Of a stretch of DNA of 64,000 nucleotides, positions 8,249-15,482 are shown one piece after another. The translations under genes were made by a program, and so were the position numbers. How positions within the stretch are numbered: the stretch's first letter is position 1; each line of letters begins with the position of its first letter. The stretch comes from Accumulibacter jenkinsii (lineage in GTDB: Bacteria > Pseudomonadota > Gammaproteobacteria > Burkholderiales > Rhodocyclaceae), in the NCBI GenBank assembly GCA_036625225.1, contig JAZKUF010000002.1:186001-250000 (forward strand), read 5' to 3'. The notes under the pieces were generated by a model that was not told the DNA's origin, did no database searches, and saw only the letters and a program-made list of their open reading frames with translations.

Positions 8249-8266
8249 CCCCTTTCATTCGCACCC
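8249..8266 (-). repeat. Dispersed repeat, inverted partial copy
   Basis: Its reverse complement, gggtgcgaatgaaagggg, matches 21-38 at 16 of 18 positions. With the copy at 8341-8363 it forms an inverted pair about 75 bases apart. Confidence 0.45.
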
Positions 8267-8340
8267 GCCAGCCTGCAGCGGCAGTTCTCTGATCCGTCGC
8301 TCACCCCCGCTGGCGATCCCTGCCCGTGAACTGGCGGCCC

Positions 8341-8363
8341 GGGGTACGAATGAAAGTGGTGGA
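8341..8363 (+). repeat. 23-bp dispersed repeat, copy 2
   Basis: ggggtacgaatgaaagtggt plus gga matches 20-42 at 20 of 23 bases, in the same orientation. Confidence 0.5.
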
Positions 8364-8543
8364 TGCCTTACCTGGTCGTGATCCTCATGAGCCAGGCATG
8401 GCCCTATCTGCGTCTCTTCGGCCTGTTGAAAACAGCGGTTTGGCTTCCCCATCCAACACTTTCGATCGCACCCCCTGCGCCAGGTGCGGCGAGCCGGCCC
8501 GGTCGACGGCGACTGCCAGACCGATCAAGCGTCAGGAAGAACG

Positions 8544-9275
8544 TCAGGAAGATCCGCCCCGAGACGCCGGGTCGCCACCGCTGCTCGCTGCGGCTTGCAC
8601 GAAAGTGGGCGCATCACCGCGCGACGAATTGACCGCCCGGCTGACCGGATAGGCGAGCATGCCGGCCGCTTCGGCGGGGCCGAGCAAGCGGCGCAGGGCG
8701 TCGTGGTCGGTCTGCTTCGGGTCCAGCCAGGCGGCGTAATCGCTGGCGCAGAGGATCACCGGCATCCGCTCATGAATGGGCGCCATCAAGGCATTGGCGT
8801 CGGTCGTGATGATGCAGCAGGAGCGGACTTCCTCGCCGTCGGGCGAGAGCCATCGTTCGCCGAGACCGGCAAAGCCGAACAGCTCGCCCTCGTCGCTGGG
8901 GCGGATGTAGTACGGTTGCTTGATTGTGCGGCCATTTTCCTCGACCGACTGCCACTCGTAAAAGCCGCTCGCCGGCACGATGCAGCGACTGCGACGAAAA
9001 GCCGTGCGAAACGCAGGTTTGGCGGCAACGGTCTCGGCGCGCGCGTTGAAGAGTTTCGCGCCCATGCGCTCATCCTTCGCCCAGGCCGGAATCAGTCCCC
9101 AGCGTTGAAGACCGGCCACCCTCTGGCCCGCCGCTCCCGCATGAACGACCAGCACCTGCGCCGTCGGAGCGAGGTTGTAGCGGGGCACGAAGTCAAAGGA
9201 GTCGAAGCCATCATCGAGCTCGAACTGCTCGCGAATGCGCGCGGCGGGCGCGTAGAGGGCGAAACGACCGCACAT
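8544..9275 (-). CDS. yedK: SRAP-family abasic-site DNA-protein crosslinker (YedK/HMCES-like)
   Basis: The 243-residue protein is predicted to protect single-stranded DNA abasic sites by covalent linkage through the amino-terminal cysteine. The start MCGRF leaves Cys2 as the new N-terminus after Met removal. The other conserved residues are present: Asn77 in NARAET, Glu107 in SGFYEW and His169 in HERMP. Length is typical. The C-terminal 20 residues are Gly/Ser-rich and probably disordered. It is the first gene right of the island and looks native. No LexA box was identified upstream. Confidence 0.9.
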   Translation of the reverse strand: MCGRFALYAPAARIREQFELDDGFDSFDFVPRYNLAPTAQVLVVHAGAAGQRVAGLQRWGLIPAWAKDERMGAKLFNARAETVAAKPAFRTAFRRSRCIVPASGFYEWQSVEENGRTIKQPYYIRPSDEGELFGFAGLGERWLSPDGEEVRSCCIITTDANALMAPIHERMPVILCASDYAAWLDPKQTDHDALRRLLGPAEAAGMLAYPVSRAVNSSRGDAPTFVQAAASSGGDPASRGGSS

Positions 9276-9292
9276 CTTCTGTGGCCCCCGGC

Positions 9293-9754
9293 TTACAGCA
9301 TCGACTTGCCCTGCGCCAGGACCTGGTCGCAGATCTGCTTGGTGACCTGTTTCTTCATGCCCTCGCCGCCAAGGTCGAACTGACTGCCATCGCTGCCGCT
9401 GAGGATGCCCCTGGCGCCGCTGCTGTAGCCCTTGTCGGACGACGAGGAGCCGCCGGGAAGTTTACCCATCAGCGAGTCCTTGACCGAGTCCGCGCTCTTG
9501 CCGCCGAGAAAATTGTTCCTGATGCAGAACTCGAGCAGACCGGCGACGTTGCCGACGCTGCCCGAGGTGACGGACTGCCCGGACAGCGCCCCGCCCAGGT
9601 CGCCCAGGTTACCGATGCCGCTTCCCCCCTGTTTGATGAGATCGCCCAGCTGCGCCTGCGCAGTTGATAAAGGCCACAAGGCGGCGATCAGGATCCATGC
9701 GGCGGTACGGCGACCCCTGCGTGCGTTCATGCTCGATCTCCTGGCTGTGTTCAT
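9293..9754 (-). CDS. DUF2501 family secreted protein
   Basis: The protein has 153 residues from the first start or 145 from the second, with a signal peptide (AAWILIAALWPLSTAQA). The mature part contains the DUF2501 hallmark NVAGLLEFCIRNN followed by SVKDSLMGKL, plus Gly/Ser-rich linkers. Function is unknown; E. coli YjjA is a relative. Two starts exist 24 bases apart (9754 and 9730), each behind its own AGGAG. The two SD-plus-start blocks look like a tandem duplication, and either gives an intact signal peptide. It is oriented with the cytochrome c gene upstream, 64 bases away. Confidence 0.75.
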   Translation of the reverse strand: MNTARRSSMNARRGRRTAAWILIAALWPLSTAQAQLGDLIKQGGSGIGNLGDLGGALSGQSVTSGSVGNVAGLLEFCIRNNFLGGKSADSVKDSLMGKLPGGSSSSDKGYSSGARGILSGSDGSQFDLGGEGMKKQVTKQICDQVLAQGKSML

Positions 9755-9818
9755 GTCCGATCTCCTTTTCTTCGCGGCAACAGTTTGCCACAGACTGATC
9801 GCCCGATGAATCGGGCTC

Positions 9819-10553
9819 CTACGGCTTCCTCGCCGGCGCCCGGACCCTGCACATTTTTCCGGGCATCCGCAGGCTCGACTGGTAAGCCGCGATCGCCAGC
9901 AGTTGATCGTCGTCGTACTGGCTGATGAGCTTGACCATCTCCGGGTGGGCGTTGCGGCGCTGGCCGTCGCGGATCAGGGTCATCTGTTGCAGCAGATACC
10001 GGAAATGCTGCCCGGCAAGCACCGGATAGAGCCGGTGCCTGGAGCCTTCACCACGCGGCCCGTGGCATTCCCGGCACGCATTTTCGTACAGCACCCGGCC
10101 GTTCGCCACTTGCTGAACCGCGTCCGCTGCCTCGTACTGGCCATGCTCGGCGGGGATGCACAGCCTTTCGAGATGAGCCGCGAGATCGGCCAGATCCTGC
10201 GGATCGCTCAGGACCGTGGCGAACGGATACATCGTCGGGTTGTGCCGCAAACCGCTGCGGATGTCGGCCATCTGCTTGATCAGCACGCTGCCGTGCTGGC
10301 CCGCAAGTTGCGGCATGCTGCCGTCGGAACGTCCGGCCGCCGATGGCAGGTGGCAACTGCGGCACAGCGCGTAGAGTTTCTCCCCGCGCTTGCGGTCGCC
10401 CCTGCGCTCCAGCGCTTCGTTCTGCTCGCCCGGCAGCGCCTGCCAGGGGTAATCCTTCACCCCGATGCCCGTCGACCCGGATGCCGGGGACTCGGCATTC
10501 GCCGGCCCCCCGGCCAGCATCACCAGCGCAAGCGCCAGAACCATTTGCTTCAT
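9819..10553 (-). CDS. Dihaem cytochrome c (c4-like) precursor
   Basis: The 244-residue periplasmic electron carrier has a signal peptide (MKQMVLALALVMLAGGPANA) and two c-type haem sites, CRSCH near residue 65 and CRECH near residue 160. Each sits in a class I cytochrome c domain, with internal similarity between halves (PQLAGQHGSVLIKQM versus PVLAGQHFRYLLQQM); the pattern fits cytochrome c4-like proteins. Start 10553 is chosen because it begins the signal peptide and follows a GGAG-type SD. It lies 28 bases after the response regulator stop, so it probably belongs to the same transcript. Its partner oxidase or dehydrogenase is not in the window. Confidence 0.85.
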   Translation of the reverse strand: MKQMVLALALVMLAGGPANAESPASGSTGIGVKDYPWQALPGEQNEALERRGDRKRGEKLYALCRSCHLPSAAGRSDGSMPQLAGQHGSVLIKQMADIRSGLRHNPTMYPFATVLSDPQDLADLAAHLERLCIPAEHGQYEAADAVQQVANGRVLYENACRECHGPRGEGSRHRLYPVLAGQHFRYLLQQMTLIRDGQRRNAHPEMVKLISQYDDDQLLAIAAYQSSLRMPGKMCRVRAPARKP

Positions 10554-10581
10554 TGTTGACTCCTCCCTCTTTGAGGCCACA

Positions 10582-11208
10582 TCAAGCCCCCGCCACACCG
10601 CTTCCATTGAGACAGAGGCGGACCAGATCAGGGATGCTGCCGACCCGTAGCTTGGCCAGCATCCGCGCCTTGTGCACCTCCACGGTACGGGCGCTGATGC
10701 CCAGCTGTCGGGCGATCTCGCGATTGTGGCAGCCGGCAACCACCTGCGCCATGACTTCTCGCTCACGCGGCGTGAGCGTAGCCAGCAGGCGGGCAGACTC
10801 ACTGCTCCGGTCGGCGATTTCCTGGCACGCGCTCTGGCGGCGGGATGCCTCGGCGATCGCTTTCATCAACCGATCCTGATCGATCGGCTTCTCCAGGAAA
10901 TCCACCGCCTGGGCGCGGAACGCCTGTCGTGCCGACTCGACGTCACCGTGCCCGGTCATGACGATCACCGGTATCTGGCAACCGGTCTGCAACAGGCACT
11001 TCTGCAGCGCCAGGCCATCCATCCCCGGCATCCGGATGTCGATCAGCAGGCAACCGCACCACTCCGGACGCCGCACCTTGAGGAAACTCTCGGCGTCGGC
11101 AAACAGGGCAACCGCGTGGCCCTGCAGGCCGAGCAGCATTCCCAGGGCATCGCGCACCGAAGCATCGTCCTCGATGATGAAAACGGTGCACCCGCTAGCT
11201 GTCATCAT
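10582..11208 (-). CDS. FixJ/NarL-type response regulator
   Basis: The 208-residue two-component regulator has a receiver domain with the acidic pair in FIIEDD, phospho-acceptor Asp57 in LLIDIRMPGMDG and a conserved Lys in LEKPID. A LuxR-type helix-turn-helix follows (LTPREREVMAQVVAGC then NREIARQLGISARTVEVHKA). ATG 11208 follows AGGGGA by six bases and overlaps the kinase 3' end by 14 bases, indicating coupled translation. It is the likely partner of the MASE1 kinase and may regulate the cytochrome c gene downstream. Its targets are not evident from sequence. Confidence 0.9.
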   Translation of the reverse strand: MMTASGCTVFIIEDDASVRDALGMLLGLQGHAVALFADAESFLKVRRPEWCGCLLIDIRMPGMDGLALQKCLLQTGCQIPVIVMTGHGDVESARQAFRAQAVDFLEKPIDQDRLMKAIAEASRRQSACQEIADRSSESARLLATLTPREREVMAQVVAGCHNREIARQLGISARTVEVHKARMLAKLRVGSIPDLVRLCLNGSGVAGA

Positions 11209-12823
11209 TTGCCGTCCCCTCGATCGGCAAGACCAGCCTGAACAGGCCATGATCCGTCACCTCGGCCCAGAGGCTGCCGCCGTGCGCCTCGATGATGGCA
11301 CGACTGATCGCCAGCCCCAGCCCGAGGCCGCTGGCCTTCGACGACTGGAAGGGCTCAAACAGACGCGCCACCATTTCCCCGGATAAACCAGCGCCACTGT
11401 CTTCGACGCAGATGCCGATCCGTCCCGCACCGTCCGGGTACGTCGACAAGCGGATATGACGCAGTTCCGTGGGCTGCTCGGCAACGGCATCGAAGGCGTT
11501 GGACAGGAGATTGCGCAAAACCACCTCCAGTTGCAGACGGTCCGCCCACAGGGCACATGCCGGCGCCGGCTCGATGATCAGTTCAACTCCCTGCTGCTGC
11601 GCCCTGGCGGTAAAGCGGTCGGCTGCCGCAGACAGCAGTTCGTGTAGCCAGATCCGTTCGAGCCGGGTGCCGCCGGTGCGAAAGAAATCTCGCAAACGAC
11701 CAACCACCTCGGCCGCACGCAGCGATTCCGCGACCATGCGAGCAATCACCTCGCGGAGTCTCTCTCCTGTTTCGCCCTGTTCCAGCAGTCTTTCGCAGGC
11801 CTTGCCATAAATTGCCAAGGCGGTCAGCGGCTGGTTGAGTTCGTGCGCCAGTGCACCCGCCATCTCCCCCGCCGCCGCGAGACGCAGGGTCTGGCGAAGC
11901 TCGGCACCCAGCCGCTGCTTCTCGTCAACCAGGACACCAATGAAAAACCCCGACAGCGCGAGAACCAGGACCAGGGTCTGGATCTCGCTCAGGGCAAGGG
12001 CAGAGAAACCCAGCAGGCGAGTCTCGATGATGACGCCAAGCTGGGCAAAAAGGGTGATCAATACGGCTCCGGCAAGACCTTTCCTGGCCGCTGCCCAGGC
12101 GATGGGGAGGAAGAGGACGTAGAAGTACTTGAAGTCCGTCACCTCATCAAGGCCGAAGGCAAGCCACAAGGCAACACCGGTCGCCACCAGGCCCAGCGAC
12201 TCCCAGCTCATGATCATCGTCCGCAGCTGCAGGCGGCCACGCTCGTCCGCCAGCATCCACAGCAGCGGCATGGTCGCCAGTATCCCGACCATATCTCCCA
12301 GCCAATAGCGTAGAAAGGCTGCCGCCGCCTGGTTGGGGGGGACGCCATCCGCCAGCATGAGGACGGAGATGAACTGCAGGCTGATCAGGCCTGTGCCAGC
12401 GACAATGATCGCAGCCCATTCGAGCAAACCGCGGCGGTCGGCAAAGATCGCCCCACTGGGAAGGCGGTAGCGCAGCACCTCGGCCAGCCCCCAGTAGCCG
12501 AGCGTCATCAAGACGGCCAGAGCCATGGTCACCGGCAGGGGCAGCGGCAGATCGCGTACCCAGGCATCCGCAACCAGGATCGCCAGCGCCAGCGGCGGCA
12601 CGGCGCGCTTGCCGCTGCGCAGCAGAAAAACCAGGCCAAGCGCCGGCGCCGGACTCCACGGCGTGATGTTGAGTCCGTGCAGCGGATGGATGTAGCTTGC
12701 CCAGTCGAGAGCGACGTAGCCCAGCAACAGGAGCAGCCCATCTTGCCAGGCGAACCGCAGTGTCGGCAGCATCGGCGAAAGTGGCTTGTTCAGTCTGATT
12801 GCAGCCTTGTGGTGCGGCGGCAT
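11195..12823 (-). CDS. MASE1-domain sensor histidine kinase
   Basis: A membrane sensor kinase of 542 residues from ATG 12823; a TTG start 18 codons upstream is less likely. The N-terminal 300 residues form a multi-pass MASE1 sensor region, for example in the segments around LLLLLGYVALDWASYIHPL and FLPIAWAAARKGLAGA. Then come a HisKA domain with the phospho-acceptor His in GALAHELNQPLTAL and a HATPase domain with N box LRNLLSNAFDA, G1 box DSGAGL and G2 box GLGLGLAI. The ligand is unknown. The gene starts an operon with the regulator and the dihaem cytochrome c, and is divergent from the Mrp operon with about 200 bases between. Confidence 0.9.
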   Translation of the reverse strand: MPPHHKAAIRLNKPLSPMLPTLRFAWQDGLLLLLGYVALDWASYIHPLHGLNITPWSPAPALGLVFLLRSGKRAVPPLALAILVADAWVRDLPLPLPVTMALAVLMTLGYWGLAEVLRYRLPSGAIFADRRGLLEWAAIIVAGTGLISLQFISVLMLADGVPPNQAAAAFLRYWLGDMVGILATMPLLWMLADERGRLQLRTMIMSWESLGLVATGVALWLAFGLDEVTDFKYFYVLFLPIAWAAARKGLAGAVLITLFAQLGVIIETRLLGFSALALSEIQTLVLVLALSGFFIGVLVDEKQRLGAELRQTLRLAAAGEMAGALAHELNQPLTALAIYGKACERLLEQGETGERLREVIARMVAESLRAAEVVGRLRDFFRTGGTRLERIWLHELLSAAADRFTARAQQQGVELIIEPAPACALWADRLQLEVVLRNLLSNAFDAVAEQPTELRHIRLSTYPDGAGRIGICVEDSGAGLSGEMVARLFEPFQSSKASGLGLGLAISRAIIEAHGGSLWAEVTDHGLFRLVLPIEGTANDDS

Positions 12824-13019
12824 GAGAGATTCCGTTATTCGCGAGAGCGCGTCAGGGTCACCCCCATTCTCCCTCAAATGACAGGCCGGGTGTGCGCTTT
12901 ATCAGGCGGCAACGGCCGCCATGGAGTAAGGGTTTCCCGTACGCGTCGGCCCCAATTTTCAGACGCTTGCGGCCACTCTATGATTGACATGAACGTTTTA
13001 CTCTGGGGGTTCCGGGATC

Positions 13020-13499
13020 ATGTTTCACTCGCTCAGTGTGCTGGTCACGCTGTCTGCATTCTGGGTATTGCTGTCCGGTTATTTCAGCCCGTTTCTGCTG
13101 TCTGCCGGACTCGGCAGTGCGCTGGCGGTGGTGCTTTTCGCGCATCGCATGGATGTCATCGACCATGAGGGGCATCCCATTCATCTCGGCTGGCGGGCAC
13201 TGCTCTCCTACTGGCCGTGGCTGCTGAAGGAGATCGTCAAATCCTCCTGGGACGTCAGTCGGCGCATTCTTGATCCGCGCCTGCCGATCTCGCCGACGCT
13301 GGTCCGTTTCAGGCCTTCGCAGAAGACCGAGCTGGGCCTGGTCATCCATGCCAACTCGATCACCCTGACGCCCGGCACAGTCTCGATCGAGATCGGACCA
13401 GACGAATTCCTGGTGCACGCCCTGACGCGTCAAGGTGCAGCAGGGCTGGCGAACAGCGAGATGGACAGGCGCGTTGCAGCGCTCGAGGGGGGCGCGTGA
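13020..13499 (+). CDS. mrpE: Mrp antiporter subunit E
   Basis: Small membrane subunit (159 residues) of a multi-subunit monovalent cation/proton antiporter. Two N-terminal hydrophobic segments are followed by the conserved MrpE core: WPWLLKEIVKSSWDVSRRIL, then LVIHANSITLTPGTVSIEI. It is the first gene of a tightly packed operon; its TGA overlaps the ATG of mrpF. The operon order here (E, F, G, DUF4040, B, C, D-type, D-type, small, D-type) is unlike the ABCDEFG order of Bacillus and resembles the rearranged order of many Gram-negative bacteria. Confidence 0.9.
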   Translation: MFHSLSVLVTLSAFWVLLSGYFSPFLLSAGLGSALAVVLFAHRMDVIDHEGHPIHLGWRALLSYWPWLLKEIVKSSWDVSRRILDPRLPISPTLVRFRPSQKTELGLVIHANSITLTPGTVSIEIGPDEFLVHALTRQGAAGLANSEMDRRVAALEGGA

Positions 13500-13780
13500 T
13501 GTTTGCCGTGGCGACGCTGGCGCTGCTGTTGACCATTGCGCTCGCACTGGTACGCGCAGCGCTTGGGCCAACCGTCTTCGATCGCCTGCTCGCGACCAAC
13601 ACCATTGGCACCTGCACCGTGCTGCTACTGGCGGTGATGGGTTTTCTCAACGGTCGACCGGAGTTTCTCGATCTGGCACTGGTGTATGGACTGCTCAACG
13701 TGATCGGCACCATCGCCGTGTTGAAGTACTTCCACCGCGACGGACTCGGTGCGCCCGAAACCGAGGAAAAGCGGCCATGA
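13499..13780 (+). CDS. mrpF: Mrp antiporter subunit F
   Basis: A 93-residue, three-helix membrane protein. The motif LVRAALGPTVFDRLLATNTIG is the family signature, followed by FLDLALVYGLLNVIGTIAVL. ATG 13499 overlaps the mrpE stop; a GTG one codon earlier is possible. Its stop overlaps the mrpG start (ATGA). Confidence 0.92.
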   Translation: MFAVATLALLLTIALALVRAALGPTVFDRLLATNTIGTCTVLLLAVMGFLNGRPEFLDLALVYGLLNVIGTIAVLKYFHRDGLGAPETEEKRP

Positions 13781-14151
13781 GTCTGCTGATCGACGGCGCC
13801 AGCTGGCTCTGCCTCGTCGCCGGTGGCTTCTTCTGCGCCGTCGGCGCGCTCGGCCTGCTGCGTCTGCCCGACTGCTACTCGCGCCTGCACGCCGCCAGCG
13901 TCACCGACACCCTCGGTGCCGGTCTCATCCTGCTCGGACTGATCCTGCAGGCGGGTTTCACCCTGGTTGCCGCCAAGCTGGTGATGATTGGACTGTTGCT
14001 CTTCTTCACCACTCCCGCCACCGCGCATGCCCTGGCCAAAGCGGCAATGATGCGCAGCGTCACGCCCAGGCAGACAGATGATTCACCAACCCTGCTGCCA
14101 GACGCGGCGTCAGCGTCTACTGACCTGGAGTCCGAACCATCGAAACCCTGA
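13777..14151 (+). CDS. mrpG: Mrp antiporter subunit G
   Basis: A 124-residue membrane protein with three hydrophobic segments and the MrpG signature ALGLLRLPDCYSRLHAAS followed by DTLGAGLILLGL. The C-terminal 30 residues are polar and probably a cytoplasmic tail. Overlaps mrpF by four bases. Confidence 0.92.
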   Translation: MSLLIDGASWLCLVAGGFFCAVGALGLLRLPDCYSRLHAASVTDTLGAGLILLGLILQAGFTLVAAKLVMIGLLLFFTTPATAHALAKAAMMRSVTPRQTDDSPTLLPDAASASTDLESEPSKP

Positions 14152-14681
14152 TCGTCAACACCCTGCTGACCCTGATGATGGTTACGGTCGTGTTGCTGGC
14201 CCGAAGCCGGAAGCTGTTCGCCGTGATCGTGCTGTTCGGACTCTACAGCTTCCTGATGGCAACCGTGATGGTGGCACTTGACGCGGTGGACGTGGCAATG
14301 ACGGAAGCCGCCGTCGGCGCCGGCATTTCCACCGTGCTCATGCTCGGCGCGCTTCATCTCTGCCGCCGAAAAGAGGCGCGGCCGGTCCACGAGCCCTGGT
14401 TGCCGCTCGCGGTGACGATTGCCACCGGCCTGGTGTTGATCTACGGCACCTGGGACCTGCCGGCATTTTCCGACCCGACAGCCGTCATTCACCGGCACGT
14501 CGCGCTGCGCTATCTCGAGGACGGGCCGCGCGAAACCGGCATTCCGAACGTCGTCACCGCCATCCTGGCGAGCTACCGCGGATTCGACACGCTCGGCGAG
14601 ACGACCGTGGTATTCACTGCCGGCGCCGGCGTCATTGCCCTGCTGCGGCGACGCCGGCCAGCAGCGAAGGACGAGGCATGA
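14139..14681 (+). CDS. DUF4040/MbhD-MbhE-type subunit (detached MrpA C-terminal part)
   Basis: A 180-residue membrane protein equivalent to the part of MrpA that follows the NuoL-like core in long MrpA proteins: a DUF4040 (MbhD-like) block around KLFAVIVLFGLYSFLMATVM and EAAVGAGISTVLML, then an MbhE-like helix and the conserved GIPNVVTAILASYRGFDTLG. The family N-terminus lines up with IETLIVNTLLTLM, encoded upstream of the first ATG (14175). The only properly spaced start for it is ATC 14139, nine bases after a GGAG. Either a rare ATC start is used or the first ATG gives a protein 12 residues shorter. It overlaps the mrpB start by four bases. Confidence 0.8.
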   Translation: METLIVNTLLTLMMVTVVLLARSRKLFAVIVLFGLYSFLMATVMVALDAVDVAMTEAAVGAGISTVLMLGALHLCRRKEARPVHEPWLPLAVTIATGLVLIYGTWDLPAFSDPTAVIHRHVALRYLEDGPRETGIPNVVTAILASYRGFDTLGETTVVFTAGAGVIALLRRRRPAAKDEA

Positions 14682-15103
14682 AGGGCGACATGGTCTTGCG
14701 GGTGATCGGCAAGTTGATCATCCCTTTCATTCTGCTGTTTGCCCTCTATGTGCAGTTCCACGGCGACTTCGGCCCCGGCGGCGGTTTCCAGGCGGGGACC
14801 ATTATCGCCGCAGCACTGGTCTTCTACACCATGATCTACGGCCTCGAAAACATGCGCCGCATCATTCCCGACCGCCTTGTCGAGATGATGATCGCCGCCG
14901 GTGTGCTGCTCTACCTCGGGGTCGGAATCGCGGGTCTGCTGCTTGGCGGCAACTTCCTGGACTACTTCGTCCTTGACCGCGACCCGGTTGCCGGCCAGCA
15001 CCGCGGCATCTTCTGGGTCGAACTCGGGGTGGCGATCACCGTCTTCGGCGTGATGCTGAGAATCTTCTGTCTCTTCGCCACCCGCAGTCTCGACCAGGAA
15101 TGA
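14678..15103 (+). CDS. mrpB: Mrp antiporter subunit B
   Basis: A 141-residue membrane protein of the MnhB family. The signature FHGDFGPGGGFQAGTIIAAA, followed by YGLENMRRIIPDRLVE, is intact, with about four hydrophobic segments. Overlaps the gene before and is followed four bases later by mrpC. Confidence 0.92.
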   Translation: MKGDMVLRVIGKLIIPFILLFALYVQFHGDFGPGGGFQAGTIIAAALVFYTMIYGLENMRRIIPDRLVEMMIAAGVLLYLGVGIAGLLLGGNFLDYFVLDRDPVAGQHRGIFWVELGVAITVFGVMLRIFCLFATRSLDQE

Positions 15104-15107
15104 GCGC

Positions 15108-15482
15108 GTGAGCCTGTTCAGCCACTACGACTACTGGGCAACGATCTTCCTGGCGATGGCGGGCCTGTATATCGTCATCGGCCGCGGCAACATGATCAAG
15201 AAACTGGTCGGCCTGGGCATCCTGCAGACCTCGGTCTACCTGCTCTACGTCGCGCCGGCCAAGATCGTCGGCGGCACGGCGCCGATCGTCAGCGAAGCTT
15301 TCTCGGTCTACTCGAACCCGCTGCCGCATGTCCTGATCCTCACCGCGATTGTCGTTGGCGTTGCCACACTGGCCCTTGGCCTGGCGCTGGTGGTGCGCAT
15401 CCGGGAGGCCTACGGCACGATCGAGGAAGACGAGATCCTGGGCGCCGATGCGCCACCAGAAAACAAAGACGGGTCGCCATGA
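15108..15482 (+). CDS. mrpC: Mrp antiporter subunit C (NuoK-like)
   Basis: A 124-residue, three-helix membrane protein related to NuoK: GLYIVIGRGNMIKKLVGLGI, then the conserved NPLPHVLILTAIVVGVATLA. It starts with GTG 15108. The TM2 acidic residue typical of NuoK is not evident. The last four bases overlap the next gene. Confidence 0.9.
   Translation: MSLFSHYDYWATIFLAMAGLYIVIGRGNMIKKLVGLGILQTSVYLLYVAPAKIVGGTAPIVSEAFSVYSNPLPHVLILTAIVVGVATLALGLALVVRIREAYGTIEEDEILGADAPPENKDGSP

Larger units (their letters stand above)
8027..8543. other. Non-coding stretch with inverted and dispersed repeats
   Basis: About 500 bases between the beta-lactamase and the SRAP gene. The open frames are short and not protein-like. 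The region carries the inverted repeat copy at 8249-8266 and a direct copy at 8341-8363, and appears to form the right margin of the accessory island. Confidence 0.5.
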
